Assembly (NCBI RefSeq): GCF_037042905.1
Contig: NW_026974140.1
Coordinates: forward strand, 17,286,001 to 17,350,000
Source of the DNA: Lytechinus pictus
Lineage: Eukaryota > Echinodermata > Echinoidea > Temnopleuroida > Toxopneustidae
Reading direction: 5' to 3'
DNA: 64,000 bases
The notes below the pieces were generated by a model that was given only the letters and a program-made list of their open reading frames with translations, had not been told where the DNA came from and did no database searches. This document shows, piece by piece, positions 27,201-35,553 of this stretch; position 1 is the stretch's first letter, and each line of letters begins with the position of its first letter. The translations under genes and the position numbers were made by a program.

Positions 27201-30200
27201 CCCCAGAATGGATGAGTTCAAATAGTTTACAGTTCAGAGAGAATATATATCCCATAATAAATGGGATCAAAGTGTTTTGAGTTCAAGAGAGATATATACC
27301 CCAGAATGAATTGGATCAGAGGGTGGAGTTTAATGAATTGGATGAAATGGGCTGGAGTTCAATAAGGAAGATTTAGCCAAAATGAACAAGATCAAATATT
27401 TTGAGATTTAATAGAACATAATCCTAGAATGAAGGTAGTTGAAGGTTTGAGAGAAAATACTTACCCAAGCGCAACAATCTTGCCATCATGTGGGCTGCAA
27501 GTCAGACTGTAAATACAACCTTTCTCTGGTCTCAGCAGCTTTGCATCATCTTTCTTTGAAGATTTGATGTCCCAATAGATAAGACATCCTTTCTCATCTC
27601 CTGCTACTACAATGTCAGGATTAGCCCTTGACCAATCCAGTGCTGTGATTTTATTCTACAATGAACAGAAAAATAGTCTCATCGTACTTTGTGACTTCAC
27701 CAAACATTAAAATAATTCAAATGTCACCAAAACTGGTATGGTCAATTGAAGACATATTACTGATCATGTACTGTAATCCAATCAGAACTATATTTAAAAT
27801 AAAGAATAAAAATATAAATCCTCTAGACTTGAACATTTTTATTTTTGTCCTCATTAAGATATATATCGAGAAAGGGGTGTAGTGTAACATTAATTAAGGA
27901 ATTCTATTTGATCTATTCTGTGATTGAAAAGTAGGGACAATGACCATGATCATTGCACATGCCTTGTCTCAATCTCCTATATTATATTCTCTCTTTAATA
28001 CCAAACCACCCACACAAATGAAAGATTTATTATGTTCATTGCTATACAAAGCAGTAAATTAAATTCCCTGTGATACGCACATCCATGTTTACATATCATG
28101 GGTCAGGATTGCACAAAAAAAGGGGAGAGAAAAATTTGAGGGTGGCAGATGACCTGAAGCAGGAGTGGGCAGAAAACATGAACAAATGATTTAGGGAATA
28201 GAGGGAAGAGCTAGAGGGGTGGTGGAAAAGGAATAAAATGAAACAAACATGAAATAACAAGAATGACAAGCCTGAAAAATAATTGAATATAAAAGTGACT
28301 TTAACTGAAATAGCAGGGGCTGTATACGTGTTTCAGAAAGAGCAATTGACAAATATTTTCCTCTCATTCTTAAAACTAGGGGTAGGGCCTAAATACATTT
28401 AAAAAATCAAAAGAAAAGAGGTAGAAAGAGTGGACAAAATATTTAAGAATGTAATCATGTCTGGGTCACATTAGATGATTAGTGAATCTAGCTCTTTAAC
28501 TTAACAAGTGGAACGCCTCTGGCAATCTCGCCCACATTACGCGATACATATAGCAGCAGTGCTGACTTTGAAAACAGCTGTTGAATAATTATTCACAAAA
28601 GAAAACACTCATATGATAATAAAATACTATGTCCATTGACCCAACATGACCTTTGACTATGATTATGTGACCTAAGACGTGTGCAAAACAATCATTCATA
28701 CTTGATTAACCTTATATCTGTGTTTCATGAACTACATGTGTAGATCCATAAACTTTTTAAGTTCTGATGACAATTCAACAAATACCCCCAACATGGCCAA
28801 AGTTTATTGACCTTAAAAGACCTTTGATCTTGGCCATGTGACCTGAAACACGCACAGGATATTCAGGGATATATGGTTACTCTTATGTCCAAGTTTCATG
28901 AACGAGATCTATAAACTTTTTAAGTTATGACAATTCCACAAATACCCCTAACATTATCAGTTTGTTGACCCTAAATAACCTTGATCATGTGACCTGAAAC
29001 TCACACAGGATGTTTAGGGATACACTATCACCCTTATGTCCAAGTTTCATGAACTAGGTCCAAATACTTTCTAACTTATGACGACATTTCAAAAACTTAA
29101 CCTTGGTTAAGATTTCGATATTGATTCCCCCAACATAGTCGAAGTTCATTGACCCTAAATGACCTTTGACCTTGGTCATGCAGGGTGCTACATAACCACT
29201 TGCCCGGGGCAAGTAAAAGTTAGAGTCGGGCAAGTGTTTTGAAGTAGACCATAACTACACGCAAATTGGGCAAGCAAAATTCACAGTAGAAAGCAAAATT
29301 CTCACAGTAGAATGACCAAAATTAGGGTCGATATGATATGATATTGACCCTAATTTTGCTCATGGCAGGCAAGATAAAATCACTTTGGAAAAGAAATGCA
29401 ATAACAAGGTAGATCAGTTCATGTCAAAAGAGAAAAAGGCTAATGGTTTATAAAACCGCAAAACTTTCTTCTAAAGAGGTAAAACTTTTTTCAAGGATTT
29501 TTTCGGGCAAGTGAAATAAATTTTTGGGCAAGTATATTCCAACCATTTAAAATTTACTTGCCCAACTGGGCAAGCGCTTCTAAAACGTTATGACTTATGT
29601 AGCATCCTATCAGTATCATGTGACCTGAAACTCAGGCAGGATCTTCAGTAATATACCTGATTACCCTTATAAGTTATATAAGTATAACAAATCATATCCA
29701 AGTTTCATGAACTAGGTCCATATGCTTTCTAAGTTATGAGGACATTTCAAAAACCTAACCTGGTTAATTATTAATGTTGACGACGCCGCCGGAGAAGTGG
29801 CGCCTATAGCTATACTAAAACTCTCGCTCTGCAGGAGAGACAATAACTGAATTAGCAATAGCATGTCTGTCTTGACCCCCTCGGACCCTCCCCTCCATCA
29901 AAATACCATGGTGCCACATCCTGGACCCTGACTAAAGTCTAATGATTAAGCCTAAAGCCTAGGCTAAAGGGACGGGCCAGGCCTAGGGAAAAATAAGTAG
30001 TGAGAAAAAAAAAAGGAGACTAATTTTAGTAAATCCTGCCCTGAGCTGTGGCCGTGCCACTGATCAACATGATTGTCATTGAGTGACTGTGTTGTTGAGT
30101 GATGAGAGTGACACTTATCTTGTCTGTGATTTTATTTGGTAAATCACACAAAGCTCAAACTCAAAAAGCAGAGTAGATCAATCATCAACATGATCAACAG

Positions 30201-30968
30201 TAGAGGCGCACGGCCAATATTGGAGACTGTCTCCAATGTGGGAGATTATCTCCCAATATCAGAGACTTTTGTAAAGAATTTGGGTATCCAATTTCAGAGA
30301 CAGTCTCCAGTTTTGGAGACCAATTTCCTTTGTTTACATTTGCTGCAAAAGGATTACCTTGGCGGCAAATAAAAATGTGATAAGCAGATTCCTCATGAGA
30401 AATTACCCCTTTTCACCGTCTACTTTAAAAATTCACCGTCTACTTTTGTTTTGATAAGGATTTTTGTTGTCAATCACACACAAAACAAATGGGCTTCTGA
30501 CCTCAGTGAGACAAAATTTTGGGTGGAAAAAATCATGCTTTTGTTGGTGTTGTTTCTTTTGTCCTTTTGCAAAGCAAGTCTCCAATGTGGGAGATTGTCT
30601 CCCCTATTGGAGAGAGTCTCCCATATTGGCCGTGCGCCTCTACTGATCAATGCAATCTAATCTACCTCTTGACATTTTTTCTCGCTTAGAACAGATTTGT
30701 TTTTCGTGTCCCAAATCTTGATGATCCCATCATCTCCAGCACTAGCACACAGACGTGCATCTCCATCGGTGACGGTTCGGCAGAAAGCGACAGACGTTAC
30801 CCGCTCTGCGTGCCCACTCAAACTTCCAGCAAACGTCGGCGGGGAAACGGTCACATCAAGAAGCAAAACTGACGATTTTGTAGCAAAAGCAAAAATTCCG
30901 TCTTCACTACAAGAACTAGCACTAGTCAAATACCAATTAGGTGAAGGTGGCAGTATTTCGAAAGCCAT
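2789..30968 (-). CDS. GEMIN5: Gemin5 (SMN-complex snRNA and cap-binding WD protein), complete, 26 coding exons
   Basis: Gemin5 recognises the Sm site and m7G cap of snRNAs, hands them to the SMN complex in the cytoplasm, and also binds ribosomes and mRNAs. Coding exons on the minus strand: 30968-30666, 27655-27465, 26112-25916, 24703-24508, 22239-22083, 21642-21430, 20870-20785, 20262-20183, 19665-19532, 18918-18845, 18630-18071, 17549-17407, 15887-15716, 15180-14996, 14353-14126, 13608-13464, 12671-12564, 11423-11331, 10837-10700, 8118-7971, 7562-7443, 6884-6668, 6235-6103, 5066-4906, 4233-4080, 3687-2789. Every junction is GT-AG and every phase agrees; the total is 5235 bp, 1744 codons plus TGA. 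Human Gemin5 is about 1508 residues. The excess is a loop insertion in exon 11 and longer linker and tail regions. Domain order matches vertebrate Gemin5 throughout: tandem WD propellers, charged linker, helical TPR-like module, C-terminal region. No broken exon was found. Confidence 0.96.
3864..3932. repeat. AAT microsatellite with GCTTATATAGCGC tail
   Basis: About nine AAT triplets are followed directly by a non-repetitive tail containing TTGCTTATATAGCGCATATC. A trinucleotide tract joined to this kind of tail is a known layout of microsatellite-bearing dispersed repeats in marine invertebrates. It lies in the last Gemin5 intron. Confidence 0.6.
4376..4445 (+). repeat. GAAGAC…CCGAAACGTCGAGT repeat tail
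   Basis: The segment contains GAAGACGGACAGTC, then CTGCCCGAAACGTCGAGT. A GAAGA-hairpin-GAAAC string is typical of the hammerhead-ribozyme-like tails of Penelope-like retroelements. Here the first core box is incomplete, so it is at best a remnant. It lies in Gemin5 intron 24. Confidence 0.3.
5684..6054. mobile_element. 371-bp MITE with GGTGGATTC terminal inverted repeats
   Basis: The left end reads AATTCGGTGGATTCACAATA and the right end, on the other strand, AATTTGGTGGATTCCCAATA. The inverted match continues with mismatches for about 40 bp (GTGCAYCAYCTAT). The interior is CpG-richer than the flanks and its open frames are artefacts. It lies in Gemin5 intron 23. No target duplication was confirmed. 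Confidence 0.7.
6668..11423 (-). CDS. GEMIN5: Gemin5 exons 18-22: helical TPR-like dimerisation module
   Basis: Residues about 1058-1296 correspond to the helical module through which vertebrate Gemin5 dimerises. Recognisable segments are [11 protein letters not shown] (human HLGLFTDRATL), [11 protein letters not shown] (human LTDNLVAMAP), [12 protein letters not shown] (human HKVYEAVELLK), [20 protein letters not shown] (human RPEDPVLKDLYLSWGTVLE) and [10 protein letters not shown] (human AAKVLAKKGD). For exon 19 the acceptor at 10838 was chosen over one 8 bp downstream because only the former keeps phase. A CAGTCAG-ended transposon sits in intron 19, ending 45 bp from the exon 19 donor. Confidence 0.93.
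8531..9648. mobile_element. hAT-like non-autonomous element nested in copy 1
   Basis: It starts CAGGGATGCCAC and ends GTGGCATCCCTG, a 12-bp perfect inverted repeat, flanked by TGACTT on both sides (8525-8530, 9649-9654). Copy 2 of the host element has a single TGACTT at this point (near 31815), confirming a 6-bp target duplication. The interior holds a poly(A) tract, a G-rich stretch and a strong hairpin; no transposase was recognised. CAGGG ends suggest the hAT superfamily, although hAT duplications are usually 8 bp. Confidence 0.85.
8947..8993. repeat. Perfect GC-rich hairpin, 21-bp stem
   Basis: Bases 8947-8967 are exactly complementary to 8973-8993 around a 5-nt loop. The stem is GC-rich (core GAGCTCCGGCCCG) and stands out in AT-rich surroundings. 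It lies inside the nested hAT-like element. Confidence 0.85.
9988..10264. repeat. Inner inverted repeat of the CAGTCAG element
   Basis: The left arm begins TTTAATCGGGTCAAGATCAC and the right arm is its near-exact complement ending GATTAAA. The same pair occurs in copy 2 at about 32157-32455. It could be an older MITE inside the CAGTCAG element (TTAA is present at both edges) or part of that element's own structure. Confidence 0.6.
11737..11945 (+). mobile_element. tRNA-derived SINE
   Basis: An A box (TGGCTCAGTTGG, 11744-11755) and a B box (GGTTCAAACC, 11791-11800) are spaced as in a tRNA gene. They are followed by a ~130-bp tRNA-unrelated body ending near TTGGGCAAAGC. The tRNA-like part does not fold into a full cloverleaf by eye, so I call a SINE rather than a tRNA gene. 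It lies in Gemin5 intron 17. Confidence 0.75.
12564..15180 (-). CDS. GEMIN5: Gemin5 exons 14-17: charged linker and coiled-coil segment
   Basis: Residues about 836-1057 join the propellers to the helical module. Exon 14 (15180-14996) is Lys-rich ([14 protein letters not shown]), like the basic segment after the human propellers. Exon 15 (14353-14126) has a likely short coiled coil around [20 protein letters not shown]. Exon 16 (13608-13464) has [16 protein letters not shown]. Exon 17 (12671-12564) ends in [13 protein letters not shown], matching the human HQDCLVLA segment. Low conservation is usual for this linker; exon identity rests on splice sites and phase. Confidence 0.88.
13240..13375 (-). 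mobile_element. tRNA-derived SINE, minus strand
   Basis: On the minus strand there is a B box (GGTTTGAATCC at 13309-13319), preceded by a degenerate A-box region (TTTAGTGGTTCAGA). It is followed by a tail containing CTTCAGCAAGAAT and CTAGGTGAGG. The same tail follows the SINE at 53110-53285, so these two are one family, different from the SINE at 11737. It lies in Gemin5 intron 16. Confidence 0.65.
15716..27655 (-). CDS. GEMIN5: Gemin5 exons 2-13: the two WD40 propellers
   Basis: These exons encode residues about 102-835, the double propeller that binds snRNA and cap. Conserved segments include [42 protein letters not shown] (human F381 region), [26 protein letters not shown] (human Y474 region), [10 protein letters not shown] (Y660 region) and [14 protein letters not shown] (R688 region). 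At the position I align to human K641 the sequence has Arg (TGRVTN). Residue numbers for human are from general knowledge of the published structures. Exon 11 carries a large lineage-specific insertion, annotated separately. Confidence 0.94.
16000..17400. other. Gemin5 intron 12, no feature recognised
   Basis: This is AT-rich intronic sequence. It contains a partial inverted repeat around a TGATTGATTCGATCAAC word near 16995 and its counterpart near 17210 (GTTGATCGGATCAATCGC), suggesting a ~240-bp MITE. Open frames here are short and without exon signals. Confidence 0.4.
18071..18630 (-). CDS. GEMIN5: Gemin5 exon 11: WD blade with Ser/Glu/Lys-rich repeat insertion
   Basis: The exon is 560 bp against a typical 70-220 bp elsewhere in the gene. 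It opens with a WD strand ([26 protein letters not shown]) and closes with [17 protein letters not shown], both aligning to human Gemin5. Between them are about 120 residues with no human counterpart. The later part is a degenerate repeat of roughly 16-18 residues around (S)SEKT-x-x-PQDS, at least four copies. The insertion is acidic, Ser/Thr-rich and probably a disordered loop projecting from the second propeller. Its frame is open and phases fit on both sides, so it is translated if the gene is. Confidence 0.9.
19985..20075 (+). ncRNA. Hammerhead-ribozyme-like motif (possible Penelope-type remnant)
   Basis: CTGAAGA is followed by a possible 5-bp stem (GTGTC with GACGT, two wobble pairs) and then GAAAC. 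CTGT and ACAG could then pair as a stem III closing before TAAGTCC. The order CUGANGA - stem II - GAAAC - stem III is that of a type I hammerhead. A convincing stem I was not found, so activity is doubtful. It lies in Gemin5 intron 8. Confidence 0.3.
22470..22930. repeat. Dispersed repeat with two ~150-bp monomers and TGACCTTTGACCT core
   Basis: Two direct copies share the words ATCCATGCTAGTATCATACA and ACCAAATTATATGAGCCTAG, with GTGACCTTGACCTTTGACCT between them. The end has a GGACGGACGGA run and CGTATAA. ATACGCCTGCCTG near 22508 and CAGGCGTATAA near 22917 form an imperfect terminal inverted repeat. Probably a non-autonomous DNA transposon with internal tandem structure. It lies in Gemin5 intron 4. 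Confidence 0.55.
23060..23925 (-). mobile_element. CR1/L2-type LINE, 5'-truncated ORF2 end and 3' UTR
   Basis: On the minus strand a ~99-codon frame (23914-23615) ends in a typical non-LTR retrotransposon C-terminus. It includes [13 protein letters not shown] and the very characteristic [19 protein letters not shown] followed by [11 protein letters not shown] ~550-bp 3' UTR follows, with a G-tract and CGTACAGCGGAAATC words. Everything upstream of the C-terminus is missing, as expected from 5' truncation. It lies in Gemin5 intron 4 in the same orientation as the gene. Confidence 0.85.
23362..23378 (+). repeat. G17 homopolymer in a G-rich tract
   Basis: Seventeen consecutive G within GGGGGAGA-G17-TGGCAGG. 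It can form G-quadruplexes on the plus strand (poly-C on the Gemin5 transcript). It belongs to the LINE 3' UTR and its length is likely variable. Confidence 0.7.
24085..24480. repeat. Foldback repeat of CTTGGTCTAA / TTAGACCAAG words
   Basis: The left half repeats CTTGGTCTAA and variants; the right half repeats the complement TTAGACCAAGTGG. The whole forms a long degenerate inverted repeat of about 400 bp. A diverged relative is at 500-740. It lies in Gemin5 intron 4 close to the acceptor side of the LINE. Confidence 0.6.
26770..27440. repeat. ~60-bp degenerate minisatellite next to the exon 2 splice donor
   Basis: About ten diverged copies of a ~55-65 bp unit run up to the Gemin5 exon 2 donor at 27465. 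Typical words are GTTCAAGAGAGAATA, CATACACCAGAATGAATG and GAGATCAAAGGGTTT. On the gene strand each unit carries CTGGGGTATATATTCTCTC, close to the real donor region GCTTGGGTAAGTATTTTCTC. The array therefore looks amplified from the donor-proximal part of this intron. Confidence 0.7.
28640..29830. repeat. 'TGACCTTTGACCTTG' dispersed repeat with ~150-bp internal monomers
   Basis: Diverged direct monomers contain ATGACCTTTGACCTTG, TGTGACCTGAAAC, TACCCTTATGTCCAAGTTTC and ATGAACTAGGTCC. The array ends with GACGACGCCGCCGG-GGCGCCTATAG. The same unit and the same end occur at 55320-55735. It is interrupted at about 29180-29612 by another element. It lies in Gemin5 intron 1. Confidence 0.75.
29180..29612. 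mobile_element. Nested MITE with repeated GGGCAAG words
   Basis: The TCATGTGACCTG continuity of the host repeat is broken by a ~430-bp block. It starts CAGGGTGCTACATAA and ends near TTATGTAGCATCCTA, imperfect inverted ends. GGGCAAG occurs at least six times inside, in both orientations. TCATG flanks both sides, a possible 5-bp target duplication, but the right boundary is uncertain by several bases. Confidence 0.6.
30198..30645. mobile_element. hAT-like MITE with CAGTAGAGGCGCACGG ends, 5-bp duplication
   Basis: The ends CAGTAGAGGCGCACGGCCAA and its exact complement are flanked by ATCAA on both sides (30193-30197, 30646-30650). Beyond the termini, GGAGACTGTCTCC / GGGAGATTGTCTCCC palindromes recur on both flanks. 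No transposase was seen. It ends about 20 bp from the Gemin5 exon 1 donor. Confidence 0.88.
30666..30968 (-). CDS. GEMIN5: Gemin5 exon 1: start codon and first WD blade
   Basis: The start is chosen because the ATG has a good context (A at -3, G at +4) and residues 7-13 read PPSPNWY, the conserved opening of vertebrate Gemin5. The Trp-Tyr pair corresponds to the human W14/Y15 residues known to contact the snRNA Sm site. The first WD repeat follows, with [10 protein letters not shown] and [10 protein letters not shown]. The exon ends in phase 0 at a GT donor (GTAGAT). A 448-bp hAT-like insertion begins only about 20 bp into intron 1. Confidence 0.95.
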
Positions 30969-31754
30969 TCTGGAGATTTAAGGTTAATAATTCGTTTCAG
31001 TTTCCCACTGGATGCGCGTGCATCTCATGTGGAATTGAGATCATGGGAGCTGACATGTTTAGGCTCTTTCAGTATTATGTCTATATATCAATATCATTCA
31101 ACTTTAAATAACACATATTTATCACTTCTCAAACAAAAATTATTATTTATAGCTATTTTGAAATTATAAACTTCAAGGTAAAAAAATTTTATGTGAATTT
31201 ATTTTACTAAAACATAACATTAGAAAATCTAATAAACTGACTCAATTGCTTTCATTTCCATTTCGTTGACGTTCGTGGGAAAGTTTGAATCAAGTCATTT
31301 TTTTAAGCGAAATATGTTATTAGATTTGGTAAATTCATCAAGACTAATAGGTATTGATATGTGAATTTTTAGACCATTTAATAAAATCCATTTTCATGCA
31401 TACTGTACGCCTTATTTGCTTGATTTTTTTTCTAATCTGTCTGAAAAGTCTGATGAGTGTGACTGTGAGTCTCTCGTTTCACAGTTCCGTGGTGGTCGAT
31501 GAGGCAAACTGGCTGGGCTCAAGGCGGGGTGAGGCGGCGGTCGCGGTCGGTCAGTCGCCGGAGTTCCCCGTGAATAATAAATAAGCGGCGTTTAGTTATA
31601 ATAGCGCGGAGCTGAACGTAGTCGTAGGGGTTAATTAGAGAGCTAGCCAAGAGGACTTTGTGATATTTATATGAAAGTTAAAAATGTGGAATCTGCACCA
31701 TTTTTTGAGAGCAGGCTGTGGCTTCGCCTTCGGCTTATTACACTCACTAACTTA
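30969..31754 (-). promoter_or_regulatory. Gemin5 5' flank and presumed promoter
   Basis: No coding gene was recognised. The first ~100 bp upstream of the ATG should be 5' UTR. A CpG-richer patch at about 31490-31630 (GGCGGGGTGAGGCGGCGGTC) is the best promoter candidate in this interval and may serve a divergent transcript. No TATA box was evident at a convincing position. Confidence 0.35.
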
Positions 31755-32521
31755 CAGTCAGACTGCAGGTCCCAACTTAAGAAAGTGGCTTCTTTCATCC
31801 AAGTGATATTCATGACTTGAGATGATTTGCATATTTAATGAGCTTGATGCGGACCAAAACACCTCTTTTCATTCGGCCATTGCTGCTCTAAGTCTAATTG
31901 CGCATCGAATTTCATGAATTTGGTATCATTGTAAAGGAGAAGAATCATTCTTTCAGGTCATGTGTTTGAATTTATTCAAAGATTTTGTAATATAGGTTAA
32001 AATTTTGATCTAAAATATGCTACAAAGTAATTATTTTTACCTGACAAAAGCTGCTATTTTCACACTTTATTTTTGTTTGAGCCCAAATGATTTTTAGATC
32101 ATGATAAAGCTGAATATGTATGCTTTAAAATGGTATAGGTTTCAAAATAAGAATTGGTTTAATCGGGTCAAGATCACACTTTTCATTGGCCAAGTACAAA
32201 AAGCAGCTTGAAAACAAGAATACTGCACTCTGATTGGTCAAAGGGACCACACACTGGCAAATTCCAACGGTTCCAGTGCCTGGGTTTATGGGAAGGTCAC
32301 ACTTCCCATGTGGTAATCTCCTCAAATACCCCGCGCCTGTTGTTCTGTGAACCTTATCCAGCCAATCAGAACTCTGGATTTCATGCAAGTACAAAATTTC
32401 AGAAATCTCGTCCTGTACCTTGGTGGGAAAAGTGTGATCTTGACCCGATTAAAAGATGCTGCATATCAAGAGTGGCATTGTGAGAAAGTACAGAAGTTCA
32501 GCTTTATGGTGATATAGATAT

Positions 32522-32910
32522 TGTAGCATAATGAGTTATACCTTTAAGATGTATTTCATAGTTTAATCGTAGAGGGCGATATTTTAGTTGTGATATGCTT
32601 TGCGATTATTGGAGTACGTCAGTTCGCTGGGAGCTGCGGTGGCGTGCGGTTGTAAGATGTAAGCTCCGAATAAATCAAGTTGAACTGTATACTGAATCTC
32701 CCAAGTTGCTTCATTTGCATGATCTATAGGGTGAGTGAGCGGGTGATTTGGTGTATTTCAGAGGAGCGAGAGAGTGTACCACGTTGCACAATATACTTTT
32801 GTGAGCGAACCTGCCCAAAAGAGATATATAAGTGAGAAGAAGCGTGGACTGGGTTCTGGAGACTGCGAGACGGCAGAACGCTACCCCCGACAGGGCCCGG
32901 TTACGCCACA
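32522..32910 (+). repeat. 5' LTR
   Basis: It begins TGTAGCATAATGAG and ends GGTTACGCCACA. It is almost identical to the split 3' LTR over its whole length. AATAAATCAAG near 32680 could serve as a poly(A) signal. The U5-like part (from about 32691) also occurs at 48347-48570. Confidence 0.85.
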
Positions 32911-32911
32911 C

Positions 32912-32934
32912 TGGTGGCCGCGGTGGGATTGAAC
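32912..32934 (+). other. Primer-binding site, tRNA-Leu type
   Basis: TGGTGGCCGCGGTGGGATTG directly follows the 5' LTR with one base between. It matches the complement of a tRNA 3' end, with the 3' CCA, an acceptor stem and the T-arm GTGGGATT. By recollection it fits animal tRNA-Leu(AAG) with one mismatch. Confidence 0.7.
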
Positions 32935-33069
32935 AACGTGGTATTGGAAGCTCAGACAACTTAGGCGCCTGTATTACAGGGAGCGCCACGTATATTTCCT
33001 ATGAAGATCGCCAGGAGAGAGGGGTAAAGAGAGCCGAGGAAGGGTGTGGGGAGAGAGGCAAGAAGAGAT

Positions 33070-33780
33070 CGTGCCTACACACGTTGGTGAATAGCGCCCT
33101 GGATGTGTGTGGCGGAGATAGTGCCTACACACGTTGGTGAATAGCGCCCTGGGTGTGTGTGGCAGAGATAGTGCCTACACACGTTGGTGAATAGCGCCCT
33201 GGATGTGTGTGGCGGAGATAGTGCCTACACACGTTGGTGAATAGCGCCCTGGATGTGTGTGGCGGAGATAGTGCCTACACACGTTGGTGAATAGCGCCCT
33301 GAGTGTGCGTGGCGGAGGTAGCTCCTACACACGTTGGTGAATGGCGTATTGAGTGTGTGTGGCGGAGATAGTGCCTACACACGTTGGTGAATAGCGCCCT
33401 GGATGTGTGTGGCGGAGATAGTGCCTACACACGTTGGTGAATAGCGCCCTGGATGTGTGTGGCGGAGATAGTGCCTACACACGTTGGTGAATAGCGCCCT
33501 GAGTGTGCGTGGCGGAGGTAGCTCCTACACACGTTGGTGAATGGCGTATTGAGTGTGTGTGGCGGAGGTAGCGCCTATGCACGTTGGTGAATGGCGCCTT
33601 GGGTGTGTGTGGCGGAGGTAGCGCCTATGCACGTTGGTGAAGAGCGCCTTGAGTTTGTGTGGCGGAGATGGCGCCTTGAGTGTGTGTGGCGGAGATAGCG
33701 CCTATACACGTGGGTGAATAGCGCCTATTGAGTCGGTGTGTAGACGACAGCGTGGATAGCGCCTATACATGTAAATGTAT
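33070..33780 (+). repeat. 50-bp tandem repeat, about 13-14 copies
   Basis: Copies start with (G)TGCCTACACACGTTGGTGA at 33071, 33121, 33171, 33221, 33271, 33321 and so on every 50 bp, becoming diverged after 33571. A 200-bp higher-order period is visible: the variant GTAGCTCCTACACACG recurs at about 33319 and 33519. The unit is not a multiple of three, so it is not a protein repeat. It lies in the LTR element body, just downstream of the primer site, where packaging signals usually lie. Confidence 0.9.
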
Positions 33781-34986
33781 AGCGCTTACGACGAGTGGCT
33801 ATGAAGAATGGATCTGAAATTCCTTGCAGGATAAGTGCAGCATGGAGATGGGGATCTCTGAACGTCGAAGAGAAGTACTTGTTGGATATGCAGATACTAG
33901 CAACGAGGGAACTGGAGCTGTTCTATGTTGGGAAGGAGCAAGTCATATCCTATGCTAGTGGGGTACTGCATTCAGAAAGCAGAGAACAACTACTATGGGG
34001 CTTATAAAGAGTCATGGGCCATGGTAGTATTTCGGAGCTGCAACAGAACTTCTATGGGCGGAGATCAGCCGAGATCAGGACGGAGCATCGGGCACTTGGT
34101 TGGATCTTTGCAGAGACAAGGATGGTTGCCGTGGAACTTGACATATCAGCAATGAGCAGTTACCAACAGAAAGAACCTTCGATCAGATAGATCTTGGAAG
34201 CAGAGCATCAGTCAGTCGACCGGCCCGATTGGTCAACGGTGGCTTCAAAGTCTAGTGTGGAGAAGTCCTATTGGAGGATGCACAGCTGGAGATGAAGCAA
34301 GACATACTCTACAGGAAGTAGGAGTGTGACCAAGGTCGGAATGTAACATGGCATGTGATGTTGTTCTTCAGATAGATAGTTCGAAGGAATTGCGTTGGAT
34401 GCACATCCGCTGATTGTTACGGCAGGGTAACGCCTTGGCCTCCAAAGAAGTCTTTGTAGAGAGAGATCGAGATGATGAAAAGTAGTTCTAGACATGCGCC
34501 TTGAAGAAACTCCCAAGAAGGAATCCTCTAGCACTATAATAGAAATCCGCAGAATAGATATTGGACAGAACTTTCGCTATATATTACTTTGTGCCAGAAA
34601 CAGTCAGACTCTGACGCATTTGAATTTTGTATTCAACATGTTGTTTTATGCCTTGATGTATTCTTTATATTTTTTGCTTCCATGTTTCCTTTTCCTATTT
34701 TCTAACCTTTCTTATGTAATTCTCTTGACATTTTCCTGATCTCAATGCTACTCTCTTTACTCTTTCTATCTATTTCTGTATATAGATTATTTTGGTTGTT
34801 AATGTAAGAACGGTACTCCCTTTATGTACTATGCCAATGTATATACCTGTATATTTTTAACGCTGTCTTAATGTTTTCTATACTTCTGTTCTTGGGAAGA
34901 GCGAGATAACATTTAAAGAAATTCACTTTTATGCTTTATTGTTAATATACCTGGTCCGAGGACAGCCCAGACTTGGGGAGGGGCTG
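33781..34986 (+). other. LTR-element body without recognisable coding sequence, ending in polypurine tract
   Basis: Several frames of 60-90 codons exist (for example 33795-34007) but none shows retroviral-type motifs. The last bases, CTTGGGGAGGGGCTG (about 34972-34986), form a polypurine tract directly before the 3' LTR. Confidence 0.6.
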
Positions 34987-35151
34987 TGTAGCATAATGAG
35001 TTATACCTTTAAGATGTATTTCATAGTTTAATCGTAGAGGGCGATATTTTAGTTGTGATATGCTTTGCGATTATTGGAGTACGTCAGTTCGCTGGGAGCT
35101 GCGGTGGCGTGCGGTTGTAAGATGTAAGCTCCGAATAAATCAAGTTGAACT
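34987..35151 (+). repeat. 3' LTR, first part
   Basis: It is identical by eye to the first ~165 bp of the 5' LTR. It is broken at GTTGAACT (35144-35151), the left target duplication of the 13.2-kb element. The LTR resumes after the same 8 bases at 48339-48346. Confidence 0.88.
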
Positions 35152-35553
35152 CAACGAACGTAGAGGGCAGCAACACACAAGCGTGTTGCTCTAAGGAAGG
35201 TCAACTCCGCTCGAATTTTGTGACCACTTTAAAAAATAAGGTGGGGTTTTGGGAAATTTGTCGAGTTGATTTTTTTTTCATTTGTTAATTTCAAATATTT
35301 TTTAATGAACAATTATTAGATCGGTTATTCTGGGTATAAATATTAAAAATATTACTTTTATTTTTAAAGAAAATATTTAGCTTAAATAATCATGATTTTG
35401 ACATTTTTCCTCATTTTGGAATATTAAGCCTGTAACGAGGATACCTCATATCTCTTATTTTCTTCTGCTGAATTTCGCTGCACCACTAATAAATGCATAG
35501 ACAACCACCGTAATAATCGAGGTCATTTTTCTGGCCTGGGTGCGCCGAGTCTG

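Noticed and set aside
32512..32521. Target duplication for the LTR retrotransposon
   Set aside because: The flanks GATAT and (CT)ATCAT do not give an unambiguous 4-6 bp duplication in this AT-rich site, so none is claimed.
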